DNA of 50,551 bases from Clostridia bacterium. Lineage in GTDB: Bacteria; Bacillota; Clostridia; Christensenellales; Borkfalkiaceae. Below the pieces are notes generated by a model, which saw only the letters and a list, made by a program, of their open reading frames with translations, was not told the origin of the DNA and did no database searches. The translations under genes and the position numbers were made by a program. Position 1 is the stretch's first letter; every line of letters starts with the position of its first letter. Shown here in pieces: positions 32,856-42,500 of this stretch. Location of the stretch: positions 1 to 50,551 of the forward strand of contig JAJQDC010000054.1 in the NCBI GenBank assembly GCA_021202395.1. The letters are read 5' to 3'.

Positions 32856-34172
32856 TTACCTGAAAAATTCATGGTAGATGGCGTTGATGCAGCGTTCGCA
32901 GTCTTCGTTTTTAACGCCGACTATAATGTTGAGTTCTGACGAACCCTGGTCTATCATTTTGACGTTTATTTTGGCGTCTGCCATTGCTTTGAACAGCCTT
33001 GCAGAAGTACCTACCGAAGAAGACATTCCGTGCCCCACGGTGGCAATTAAAGCTATATTTTCGGTAACCCTTATAACATCGGGGTCTACCGCTTTTTTTA
33101 TGCCCTGAAGCACTTCTTCCAGCACGCCGTTTGTAAGGCGGGAACTTTCTATTACAAGCGACATAGTATCTATGCCTGAAGGGATGTGCTCTATGGGGAT
33201 ATCATAGTCTTCTAACACAGAGAGTACTTTGCGTATAAAGCCGATCTCTGAATTCATCAGCGATTTTTCTATAAAGATTACGGTAAAATCTTTTTTGCCG
33301 GCGATGCCCGTTATTATCCTGCCGCTCGGCTTGTAGTACACGCTCGGCAGTATAAGCGTGCCTGCGTCGTCGGGGCGGAAGGTGTTTTTTATCTGGATAG
33401 GAATATTCGCCTTGCGCACGGGGAAGATAGATTCGCTGTGCAGCACGTTTGCGCCCATATAGGAAAGTTCGCGCAGCTCTTTATAGGAGAGCGAATTGAT
33501 TACCTTGGGGGCGGTAACTATCCTGGGATCGCAGGCGTAAAAGCCGCTTACGTCCGTCCAGTTTTCGTACAGGGTGGCGTTTACGGCGCGCGCCGCTATT
33601 GCGCCCGATATGTCTGAACCGCCGCGGGAAAAGGTTTTTACCTTGCCGTCTGAACCGCAGCCGTAAAACCCGGGCAGCACGCAGAGCTCTTCGCCTTCTA
33701 CCGCCCTGCTGATGGCGGTGTAAGATTTTTCGCCGTCGAAAATGCCGTTCTCTTTAAAAAATATAACTTCTTCGGCATCTATAAACTTGGCGCCGAGGAG
33801 TTTAGCCATTACCCTTGCGCAAAGATATTCTCCGCGCGAAGCGGTAAAGTCTGTACTCTTTTCTTCGGCAATGCGCCTTTCGGTTTCGTCTAACACGTAC
33901 TTTATGTCAAAGTCTAAATTTAACTCTTTGACTATGCTGGTAAAGCGTGTACGTATGATGTTAAAGGAAGGGGCTTCACCCGTTTTTTCTACTTCGTCGC
34001 AGCAGCGGTAAAGCACGTCGGTAATTTTTATATCGTCGGAATAGCGTTTGCCGGGGGCGGAAACCACAACTACCCTTCTGTCGCTGTCGCTTTCTATAAT
34101 CTTTTTTACACGCGACATTACGTTGCCGTCTGCCATGGACGTGCCGCCGAATTTACATACTTTTAAAGCCAT
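32856..34172 (-). CDS. lysC: Aspartate kinase
   Basis: A 438-residue aspartokinase, first step of the lysine/threonine/methionine (and dipicolinate) branch. KFGGTSMAD at 7-15 and the SRGGSDISGA segment near 182-191 mark the kinase domain; two ACT domains follow from about 290 on (ISTVGHGMSS-like GHGMSSSVG near 391-399). The architecture is the single-polypeptide, lysine-regulated type. No riboswitch is visible; it is carried within an operon behind DUF1015. Confidence 0.93.
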   Translation of the reverse strand: MALKVCKFGGTSMADGNVMSRVKKIIESDSDRRVVVVSAPGKRYSDDIKITDVLYRCCDEVEKTGEAPSFNIIRTRFTSIVKELNLDFDIKYVLDETERRIAEEKSTDFTASRGEYLCARVMAKLLGAKFIDAEEVIFFKENGIFDGEKSYTAISRAVEGEELCVLPGFYGCGSDGKVKTFSRGGSDISGAIAARAVNATLYENWTDVSGFYACDPRIVTAPKVINSLSYKELRELSYMGANVLHSESIFPVRKANIPIQIKNTFRPDDAGTLILPSVYYKPSGRIITGIAGKKDFTVIFIEKSLMNSEIGFIRKVLSVLEDYDIPIEHIPSGIDTMSLVIESSRLTNGVLEEVLQGIKKAVDPDVIRVTENIALIATVGHGMSSSVGTSARLFKAMADAKINVKMIDQGSSELNIIVGVKNEDCERCINAIYHEFFR

Positions 34173-34179
34173 AACTTTT

Positions 34180-35367
34180 TTACTTTATCCTCTTCGCTTC
34201 TATATAATATCTTTTTTCTTTACCTTCGCCCATAGAAAATGTTTTACGGGGAAGGTTGCCGCCTTCCTTTATAAGGCGGAAGAAATCGCCCTTTTGTATT
34301 GCGGGAACTATTACCCCCACGCCGCTTGTAGTAAGAGCTTTAAGCTCTTCTTCGCCGTGGATATAGTCTACTTCCCCCCTGTGCCCGTCAAGGAAAGACG
34401 AAATGTAACCGTCTAACTGCCTTATGCCGTCGGGTACGTTTTTGGGGAATTGTACTTCCTGCGAAACGCCGTTTACCACTATTGCGGCTTTGCCGCCGCC
34501 CGATAAGCGCCAGTCGTTTTTGAAGACGTACGGCTCGTCTGTCTTCACAAACCTGTATATGGGGTGGAATATAAGGGCGGGATCGTATATGTTTACCGCT
34601 TCGCAAAGGGCAAACCTTGCGGGGTGGGTAAGCTGCTCTTCTGCAGACAGGGTGGGTTTTAACGCTTCCCAGCAGCGCTTTGCCGTTGCAAGCGAATGGT
34701 TGCCGTCGCCCACGGCAAAGAGCATTTGATCTTCCTGCCCCTGTATAAGGCTGTAAAATGCGTCAATTACCTTTCGGGCATTTGATATATAGGTGCCCTT
34801 TACCTTGCCGCCACCCATGTTAAGGTCAAAATCGTACAGCACTTCGCCGCGCTCAGCCGCGTTAAGAACGGTAAATTCGGGATCGTCGTACAGTAACATG
34901 ATATGCGGAAGTTCTATGGGGGCGTTCTGCCGTATTTTTATGCGGGGCGGAAGCCTGTCTAAAATGGTGGCTTCGGTAGAGCGTATAAGCGCCTTTGAGC
35001 CTGCTTCAAACGAGTAGCTTTCAAGGTCTACAGCAAGCACTATGCCCGTTCTTGTGCCGCTTTGCGAAGTGCGCTCAACAAGCACAAAACCATCTTTTAC
35101 CGTTTTGAAAAAGCCGCCGTCAAGATACTTTTGCATTGCCGCATTTATATCTGCTATGCGGCGGTCGGGGTTGTCTTTAAGATAAATTTCGGGGAATATA
35201 ACGTCGTATGAGCTGGGTGCGCCGCCGATGTAACTGCGCAGTTTGCTCCAGTAACTTTCGTCTGAAGTAAACTGGTCGCAGGCGATTACAGCCCATTTGG
35301 ACATATCCGCATTTTTGGGGAGCAATATTTCGGGAATGGCTATTGCCCCGTTAATATCCTTTTTCAT
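34180..35367 (-). CDS. DUF1015 family protein
   Basis: A 395-residue DUF1015 protein. MSKWAVIACDQFTSDESYW near 22-40 and the signature VGDGNHSLATAKRCWEAL near 221-238 identify it. The family is widespread, often next to SerA/SerC or amino-acid genes, and its reaction is not established; the GDGNHS block has the look of a phosphate-binding or catalytic site. It sits eight bases ahead of aspartokinase and after the cdaA unit. Confidence 0.9.
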   Translation of the reverse strand: MKKDINGAIAIPEILLPKNADMSKWAVIACDQFTSDESYWSKLRSYIGGAPSSYDVIFPEIYLKDNPDRRIADINAAMQKYLDGGFFKTVKDGFVLVERTSQSGTRTGIVLAVDLESYSFEAGSKALIRSTEATILDRLPPRIKIRQNAPIELPHIMLLYDDPEFTVLNAAERGEVLYDFDLNMGGGKVKGTYISNARKVIDAFYSLIQGQEDQMLFAVGDGNHSLATAKRCWEALKPTLSAEEQLTHPARFALCEAVNIYDPALIFHPIYRFVKTDEPYVFKNDWRLSGGGKAAIVVNGVSQEVQFPKNVPDGIRQLDGYISSFLDGHRGEVDYIHGEEELKALTTSGVGVIVPAIQKGDFFRLIKEGGNLPRKTFSMGEGKEKRYYIEAKRIK

Positions 35368-35403
35368 ATTTTTACGCCTTTAAAAAACTAGTAATTTATT
35401 ATC

Positions 35404-35505
35404 TTAAACAAGGTTGATAAATACCACTGTGAGCGCGGCAAGCACTATTGCAATAAGTTTTAAAACTATATTTTTTGTGAACAACTCTTTAAAAAACTTT
35501 TTCAT
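35404..35505 (-). CDS. Mini-CdaR: YbbR N-terminal helix only
   Basis: A 33-residue ORF, MKKFFKELFTKNIVLKLIAI continuing through a hydrophobic helix to FINLV and a stop. The sequence has the form of the N-terminal membrane anchor of YbbR/CdaR proteins, which regulate CdaA from the gene just downstream. Here no YbbR domain follows. Its ATG overlaps the cdaA stop (ATGA, 35505-35502), and GGAGG lies seven bases upstream, so translation is expected. It may be a functional transmembrane peptide or the intact front of a truncated gene. Confidence 0.75.
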   Translation of the reverse strand: MKKFFKELFTKNIVLKLIAIVLAALTVVFINLV

Positions 35506-36326
35506 TCTTTAGCCTCCGCCGTAAGGGCAGACCAGTAGTAATCGCTTAATGCGTTTCTTATATCGTTTGCGTCGGCATATTTTTTGCGGACGACGCCGTT
35601 TTTTACTATAGATATTATGCCCGTCTCTTCTGAAACGACCATAGCCGTAACGCTTGCAACTGCCGTAACGCCCAATGCGGCGCGGTGGCGGCTGCCCATT
35701 TCTTTGGGAAGGTTATCGCTTTGCGCTATGGGTAAAAAGCACCCTGCGGCATAAATTTTGTCCCCTTCTATTACCATTGCGCCGTCGTGCAGGGGAGCTT
35801 TGGGGTAGAACACCGCTTCTATCATCTGGTCGGTGATGTCTGCGTTTATTACCGTGCCGCTTTCTATAATGCCTTCAGGCAGGTTGTTATCGGAAAGGAC
35901 TATAAGCGCGCCGATGTCGTTTTTAGACATATTCTGCATAGCCTTTATAATTTCTTCTATTATTACGTTTATGCCCGAAAGGTCTACCTGCGAACGGCCG
36001 CCCCTGGTCTTGCTCATTTTGGCGTCTAACATCTGCCGCTTTATTTCGGTGCTGTACATGGTAAAAATAAGAATCGCCATCATGATGATTATCAAAAGCA
36101 GAACCGAAGAGCTTACGTTATCTGTAAGCGAGAATGCAAAACCGCAAACGACTACGACGGTGCATATTACGGCAATAAACGCATTGCTCTTGTTTACCTG
36201 CAGCACTTTGAATACAAAGTAAAACAAAATTGCAAGCATGATGAATTCAAGAATGTAAACAATGACGTTGCTGCCGAACGTTTCGCCGAACGTCTTAAAT
36301 TTCTGGACGTATCCTTCCCAATCCAT
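35502..36326 (-). CDS. cdaA: Diadenylate cyclase CdaA
   Basis: A 274-residue membrane-bound DAC enzyme making c-di-AMP from two ATP. Three N-terminal helices (about 18-85) precede the DAC domain with DGAMV near 179-183 and GSRHRAALG near 211-219, both catalytic signatures. AAGGGGGT is positioned before the start. In most Firmicutes it is followed by cdaR and glmM; here by a 33-residue CdaR remnant and DUF1015. Confidence 0.95.
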   Translation of the reverse strand: MDWEGYVQKFKTFGETFGSNVIVYILEFIMLAILFYFVFKVLQVNKSNAFIAVICTVVVVCGFAFSLTDNVSSSVLLLIIIMMAILIFTMYSTEIKRQMLDAKMSKTRGGRSQVDLSGINVIIEEIIKAMQNMSKNDIGALIVLSDNNLPEGIIESGTVINADITDQMIEAVFYPKAPLHDGAMVIEGDKIYAAGCFLPIAQSDNLPKEMGSRHRAALGVTAVASVTAMVVSEETGIISIVKNGVVRKKYADANDIRNALSDYYWSALTAEAKE

Positions 36327-36471
36327 ATGACCCCCTTAAAAGCCAAAATATTTATTATTCTCACACTATTATATATTTAATTACAAAAAAAATAAAGTAT
36401 TTTAAATAACTTTTTTAAGGCGATGCGGTGAATTTACGGCTGAATATATGTAAAATACCTGAAAACCGCCG

Positions 36472-37452
36472 TTATTCACCAAAAAATATTTTTGACGTAA
36501 CTATATAGTAGGCGTTTTTGGGCGTAACCTGCCCCTGTTTTATGTCAGCCAACAGCCCGTATACAAGCGAACAAAGGGAGGTAAGCCGCTCCTGCCCCAT
36601 ATCGCGCGCCTGCTCTCGGCTGCGCTTTACGCCGTATTCCTTCATGCCGAGTTCTTTTGCAAGCTCGCCGTTTGTAAGGCGGGAAGAAGATACGGTTATA
36701 AGCGTGCGGAAAAAGTTGAACAGCGAATTTAAAATTGACACTTCGTCTGAACCCTTGCCCAAAAGGTCGTCTGCAATGGAAACATAACGGTTGTAGTTGC
36801 CAGCCGCCACCGCGTTGGTAAGCTCATATATGCGGTAGTCTGCATCCTTATAAACAAGCTCGTCAGCCTCTTCCTGCGTAAGGGTACCGCTACCCTTGTA
36901 TAAAATAATTTTTTCCGTTTCGGTAGACACCCTTGACATATTGCAAAGGCAGTACTGCGCGATGGACATACACACCGATACGTCGGCAGATATGCCCGAT
37001 CTTTTAAGGGTAAGGTACACCCAGCGGGCTACTTCTTCGGCATCGGCGGTGCCGCAGTCTACGTACGTTATGCCGCTTTTGCGCTTTAAATCTACGGCGC
37101 CCTTTTTTGACTGTGTGTTGCTGATTATAAGTATGGACGTAGAGGGGAAATCTTCCATTAAAGGGCGCATATACCTGTCCCAATCGGCTTCGGAAGGGTA
37201 AAAGCCGTCTACCTTTACCACCCTTTTTTCTGCCATAAACGGGAAGGCGCGCAGTGCGTCTGCAAGCGAAGATATAGCCGCCCCTTTAAGCGTTTCGCCG
37301 TCGAAAGAAGTGAAGTTCAGTTCGGGCATCTGCAAAAAGGCAGACTTTATCATACCTTCTGCATGAGACAGAAAGTAAGCGTCTTCGCCCTGCAAAAGGT
37401 AAACGCTTTTAGCGCCCGAAGCGATATCCTGTTTTAACTGAGTGAACTTCAT
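36472..37452 (-). CDS. holA: DNA polymerase III delta subunit
   Basis: A 326-residue HolA, the clamp-loader arm that opens the beta clamp. VYLLQGEDAYFL near 18-29 is the N-terminal signature, and the AAA-like domains follow. It starts 18 bases after comEC, a linkage common in Firmicutes. Confidence 0.92.
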   Translation of the reverse strand: MKFTQLKQDIASGAKSVYLLQGEDAYFLSHAEGMIKSAFLQMPELNFTSFDGETLKGAAISSLADALRAFPFMAEKRVVKVDGFYPSEADWDRYMRPLMEDFPSTSILIISNTQSKKGAVDLKRKSGITYVDCGTADAEEVARWVYLTLKRSGISADVSVCMSIAQYCLCNMSRVSTETEKIILYKGSGTLTQEEADELVYKDADYRIYELTNAVAAGNYNRYVSIADDLLGKGSDEVSILNSLFNFFRTLITVSSSRLTNGELAKELGMKEYGVKRSREQARDMGQERLTSLCSLVYGLLADIKQGQVTPKNAYYIVTSKIFFGE

Positions 37453-37470
37453 GCCGTATGCCCCCGTTTG

Positions 37471-39546
37471 TTACCCATACAGTTTACCATTTTTTATTGT
37501 AAATTGCAAGTCGCCAAGCTCGTAAATATTATCGTACCCGCCCGTTTTGCGGAAATATACCGTCTTTTGCGCAGAAACGTCTTCTGAATACGTTTCTGAA
37601 ATGAACAGGTCGCAGTAGCTGAACGCCACGTCTCCGCTCATGTTTATGCCCACGGTAACGCCGCCGTATTCGGCTATAAGGTTGCCGCCGTCTTCAAACG
37701 TATAAGTTACGCCGTCTATTGTAAACGTGCTCTGGTAATGCACAATCGTGCCCGTGTAGGGCTGCAGCTGTATGTTGGTGTAGTATACGTAAATATCCGA
37801 ACACTGCTCGCCGCACTGCGTGTAAGCAAGCAGGCATTCGTCATCGCCGAGTATGATAATTGCATCCGGCTGGCTTACGCCGTTTGTACGCAGGAGCAGG
37901 GATATATCGTAGGAAGACGGCGACTGGCTTATTACCAGAACGTCTGCGTCAGACGTTCTCAGCAGCACGGCAGAGCTGTCGCTGTACCAGGCGGAAGCTG
38001 TAATTTTAAGTCTGCCCGAAGGCACGTAGTTCATAACAAAAACAGCAACCGCCACTGCTGCCGCACCCACCGCCGCAAGGGCGCACCGTGTGCGCGCGGT
38101 GATGTTAATTTTATCTGATAAAAGCAAAATGACCGCATAGTATAGCGGAACTAACGCGCCGAACGTAAAGCCGCCGATAAGGGCGTTTTCCGCCCGCACC
38201 GTTACAATTAAAGACATCAGGGCAGAAAGGGGCGCAAGCGGAACAAGCAATATTACCTGCGCTATAGGCTGAAAAATAAGCGCAAGAATTGTGCAGGTAA
38301 AAAGCAGAGTAAATTCCGCCGAAAGCAGCGGTACAAATATGATATTCATCAACAGGCTTGCCCAGCTGACGTACCCGAACGAAGAGAGCAATATAGGGAA
38401 GGTTGCCAGCTGCGCCGACACCGCCACCGACACTACCGAAGCAGGCTTGCCTTTTATTTTTATTTTTGCCAGAAGGCGCATAAAACCGCCCGACAAAAGC
38501 GCAATGCCGAACACCGCAGCTATTGAAAGCTGAAAGCCCACCGCAAGCACGTTTAAAGGGTTTACCAGCACTATAACAATAAAAGCCAGCGACACGGCAG
38601 ACAGCGTATCGTACTTGCCGCCGATAAGCTTTACCGCAAGCATTACCGTGCACATGATGGCTGCCCTTACCGAAGACAAGGTGAACCCGCACACGCCTGC
38701 ATACAAAAATATCAACGCCACGCTTAAAACAGCCGCAACGTACCTGTTCAGGCGCAGTTTTTTAAGTAAAAAGGTTACGGCTGCAAACACCAGCCCTATG
38801 TGTAAGCCCGACACGGCAAAGACGTGCGCTATGCCGCCGTAACGGAAGCATTCCATAGTGCTTGTTTCGGTATATTCGGTATTGCCCGTGAGCATGCCGT
38901 ACGCCACCGCCGCCACGTCGCTTTCGGCGCTGTCAAACAGCAGTTCACGTATTTTTATATTGATTGAACCAAGAACCGTATAGCCGCGTTCTGCCGTTAC
39001 GCCGCCGTTTACGTATGCGGTATAGCGGATATCTTCTATCAGGCGGGTGTTGCTTACAACGCCGTAGGCAAACGCCTGCGTGTGGTATATGGTGGCATAC
39101 AGGCTTATTGTATAGCCTACTTCGCAGTAGTCGCCGTAGTCTTCGCCAAGGTAAACGTACACCTTTCCGTCTACGTCGCTGCCGCTTACCGAAACGTCTT
39201 TTAATTTAACGTAGTCGCCGCTGTCGTTAATGCCTTTTTCGGCAACGGTGCCCGTTATGTAGTAGTTTGCCTCGTCTTCAAGCTGCTTATTGTCAAAATC
39301 GTTAAGTTTATACGTAATGCCGAAAAAGCCGATAAATAGAAGCGCAGCGGTAAACGCGGTAAGAATTATGTTCCTTACCGAGCTTTTTACTATAAAAATT
39401 ACAAGCAGGGCAGCAGTTACGGGCACTGCGGCAATCAGCCAAAGGTAAGACCAGCCGTAGTAATAGCACAAAAAGCCCGCACCGGCACCCACGCCTATCC
39501 CCGCCGCAGCAACTACCGCAGGGCGTACGTTTACCACTCTTTTCAT
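37471..39546 (-). CDS. comEC: ComEC/Rec2-like DNA channel protein with degenerate MBL domain
   Basis: A 691-residue ComEC. Three N-terminal helices, an OB-like DUF4131 region (about 90-180) and the competence domain with FAVSGLHIGLVFA near 239-251 and repeated helices to about 490 form the DNA uptake channel. The C-terminal 190 residues occupy the place of the metallo-beta-lactamase nuclease domain but lack the HxHxDH metal motif, so a nuclease role is unlikely for this protein. No other competence genes are in the window. Confidence 0.88.
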   Translation of the reverse strand: MKRVVNVRPAVVAAAGIGVGAGAGFLCYYYGWSYLWLIAAVPVTAALLVIFIVKSSVRNIILTAFTAALLFIGFFGITYKLNDFDNKQLEDEANYYITGTVAEKGINDSGDYVKLKDVSVSGSDVDGKVYVYLGEDYGDYCEVGYTISLYATIYHTQAFAYGVVSNTRLIEDIRYTAYVNGGVTAERGYTVLGSINIKIRELLFDSAESDVAAVAYGMLTGNTEYTETSTMECFRYGGIAHVFAVSGLHIGLVFAAVTFLLKKLRLNRYVAAVLSVALIFLYAGVCGFTLSSVRAAIMCTVMLAVKLIGGKYDTLSAVSLAFIVIVLVNPLNVLAVGFQLSIAAVFGIALLSGGFMRLLAKIKIKGKPASVVSVAVSAQLATFPILLSSFGYVSWASLLMNIIFVPLLSAEFTLLFTCTILALIFQPIAQVILLVPLAPLSALMSLIVTVRAENALIGGFTFGALVPLYYAVILLLSDKINITARTRCALAAVGAAAVAVAVFVMNYVPSGRLKITASAWYSDSSAVLLRTSDADVLVISQSPSSYDISLLLRTNGVSQPDAIIILGDDECLLAYTQCGEQCSDIYVYYTNIQLQPYTGTIVHYQSTFTIDGVTYTFEDGGNLIAEYGGVTVGINMSGDVAFSYCDLFISETYSEDVSAQKTVYFRKTGGYDNIYELGDLQFTIKNGKLYG

Positions 39547-39560
39547 ATTTTTTATGCGTT

Positions 39561-39585
39561 AAGGGCGCGCCGTATGCGCGCCCTT
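39561..39585. terminator. Hairpin between the DUF4011 gene and comEC
   Basis: AAGGGCGCGC (39561-39570) pairs perfectly with GCGCGCCCTT (39576-39585). No T-run follows on the minus strand, so it may only slow or partly stop transcription. Confidence 0.55.
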
Positions 39586-39591
39586 AAAAGG

Positions 39592-42500
39592 TTACGTTAA
39601 AGATATTTTATCTGATATGCTTCTTACGAATATTCCCTGGCGGGCGCCGTAGTCTATACAGGAATTTATATATGCGGCAAACCTGTCAGAAAGGCGTGCA
39701 ACGTTAAATTCACGCTGTACGGCTACAACAAGCTCGTCTGAATACATGCTTACCTTATTTAACAGCAAGCCCTTTATAAGGGATATTATGTCGTACGGCG
39801 TATAGTCCGTTTCGCTCTGGCGGAGGGGTGCGCCGTCTTCTACGCGATAGCGCTCGTAAGAAGAATACCTGTCTGCACGGAAGTAATACTTTACCCCCAT
39901 AATTTCTGAACAGGGATACTTGCAGCCAGCTATAAGCGCAGTAATTTTGTTATCGAGCTTTATGCCGTGCTTGTAAATGCCGTAGGCGGCGAGCGTGCGC
40001 TTTATAAGGAACTGTTCAGAGATAGGTTCTTCTGCCGAAACTATAGCCTTTATGGTGCGTGTGATTTCGCCGTCGTTATCTCCGCCCAATATCCAGCCTG
40101 CGTCCTGCGGGGTGGTTTCAAGCTTTGCCGCGCGGTAGGGGCGTTTGAAGCTTATGGTTGTTACCTTGCCGCCCGAACAGAGCTTATCAAGATATTCTTT
40201 AATCTTTTTGATTTCGCGCTTGGGGTTGTTGAAGAAGTTTATTGAATACAGCCTTACAACGTTCCAGTTGTTGCGTTTAAGCGTTTGTATCTGCATTACG
40301 GTGCGGTCTTTTACGGAAAATTTATTCTCTCCGTCGCAGAGTACGGCAAGTATAAAGTTGTGCTTGTTTTTGGGATCTACCACCGCTACGTCTATTTTAA
40401 AGTCAGAAACGCCCACGTCGCAGCGGCAGTCATAGCCGTAGGCAGAGAGCTCGCGGGCAACGTACTTACCGATACCCGAACGGTTTATTATTACTTCGTC
40501 GCTGTTGGCGGCAATGCTCGTCCTGCCCTTTTCGGCAAATTCAAGAAAAGCTTTAAGCCCTGCCACGCCGCGGGAATTGGTGCGCGATAAATCTATCATG
40601 GAATAGCGCATGGATGAATAAATGAGCATCTCTTCACGTGCGCGGGATACGGCAACGTTAAGCCGCCGCCAGCCGCCGTACTGGTTTAACGGGCCGAAGT
40701 TCAAAGATATTTTACCGGCTTTATCGGGACCGTAGCATACGGAAAACATTATAACGTCGCGCTCGTCGCCCTGCACGCTTTCAAGATTTTTTACAAACAG
40801 CGGCTCGTCGCGCTCGTAAGCGGCTTCTTCTAACCCGTTTTCTGATATGGCTTTTGCAAGCCTGCGCTCTATATAATTCTGCTGTGGCGTGCTGAAAGTT
40901 ACCACGCCGATGCTTGAACGGCTGAGCTTGCTGTCCTTTAGCCTGCGGATAACTTCTGCCACAAGGGCGTCTGCCTCCTGCCTGTTGCACTTGGTAGCGC
41001 CGCGGTCGTACACGCCGTCCTGTATATACACAAGCTTTACCTTGGAATCTAACGCATCGGGCGAAGGGAATGTGCATAGCTTGCTTGAATAGTACATTAT
41101 GTTAGAAAAGGCTATAAGGCTTTCGTGCTTGCTGCGGTAGTGCCAGTTAAGGTGCTTTTCGGGTATGCCCAAAGTAAGACAGTCGTCAAGAACGCTGTCA
41201 AGATCTTCGGCTTCAAGCTCTTCTTCGTCCTGCTGCCCCAAAGTCATAAAGAACGTGGTAGGCGACAGCTGTTTGGGGTCGCCGACTATTACCGCACTCT
41301 TTGCCCTTGCAAGCGACGGCACCGCTTCGCAAGTGGGCATCTGCGACGCTTCGTCAAATATTACAAGGTCAAAAAGGTCGGGATCGGGCGCAAGGTACTG
41401 CGACACTGTAAACGGGCTCATGAGCACGCAGGGCGAAACTACCCTTAAAAGTTCGGGTATTTCGGCAAACAGCGAGCGGATGTTAAGCCCCTTTACGTTG
41501 CCTGCGGTGCGCCTGCGGAAGGTCATAAGTTCAAGCGCAAGCGGACCTTCCGTCTCCTGCGAAGGCAGGCGGGATATAAGGTCGTGCCGCACTTTTTGCC
41601 TTGTAAGCAAAGCAAACTCTTCGGTTAAGCGGGCAAACTTTGCCGCACTTTCGTCAAGAAGGCTTGCAGAAAATTTAGACAGCTCTTCATCGGCGGGGAT
41701 ATTAGTCTGCACAAAATTGCGGTATACGTTTTTACGGAAGGAAGAAAGTATCTGCTCGCCGCTGATTTTACCGCTTTCCATTGCGTCGGTAATGAATGTA
41801 AGCCCCTTTGCATTTAGCTCCTTTGCAATGTGTTTATAATCGCACCACGAAGGCAGCATATCTATGTTGTCTATAAGGGCGGTGCACTTTGCCGTGTAGT
41901 AGTCAAATATATCTTCGTCAAGGGCAAAATTTTTGTCTGCCCCCGTTACTTTGTTAAAGTAGTCTTTTGCGGAAAGGAAAGATTTTGCCGCCGAGATGAC
42001 TCCGCTTATAAGCGGCTGGGCGTAGCCTTTTCTTATGTGGATGCAGACGCTGTTGAATGCGTCGGCATTGTAGTCCATGAATATCTGCGAACAAAGGGTG
42101 TGCATATCGTAGAGCGGCTTTAAAAATGTCTCTCTGCGGCGGTCGTTTATGCCGCCGAGCCCCGTAAAGTTCTGCGAAAGGTTTGTGTAGGAAAGTATGC
42201 GCCTTTCGGCAAGGCACAGCTCGTATGCGCGCTTTATCCACTCAAGCTCTTCCTTTTCCTGCAAACGGGTTCTGGTGCACCTGTTCAGCCGCTTTATTAC
42301 CGCAAGAAGCAGCCTTGACGAGCGGTAGTTATTACCCCAGTTATCCAGCTCGGCTTCTATTTCGCCCAAAAATTTATCAAGGTCGGGCAGGGTGTCAAAG
42401 CGGGTGAGCCATACCTTTACCGTTTTGTCGTATATTACGTTTGCGTTGTAAAAGTTATAAAACTGCTCTTCGTCGCAATCGAAGAAAACGTTTAATTCGC

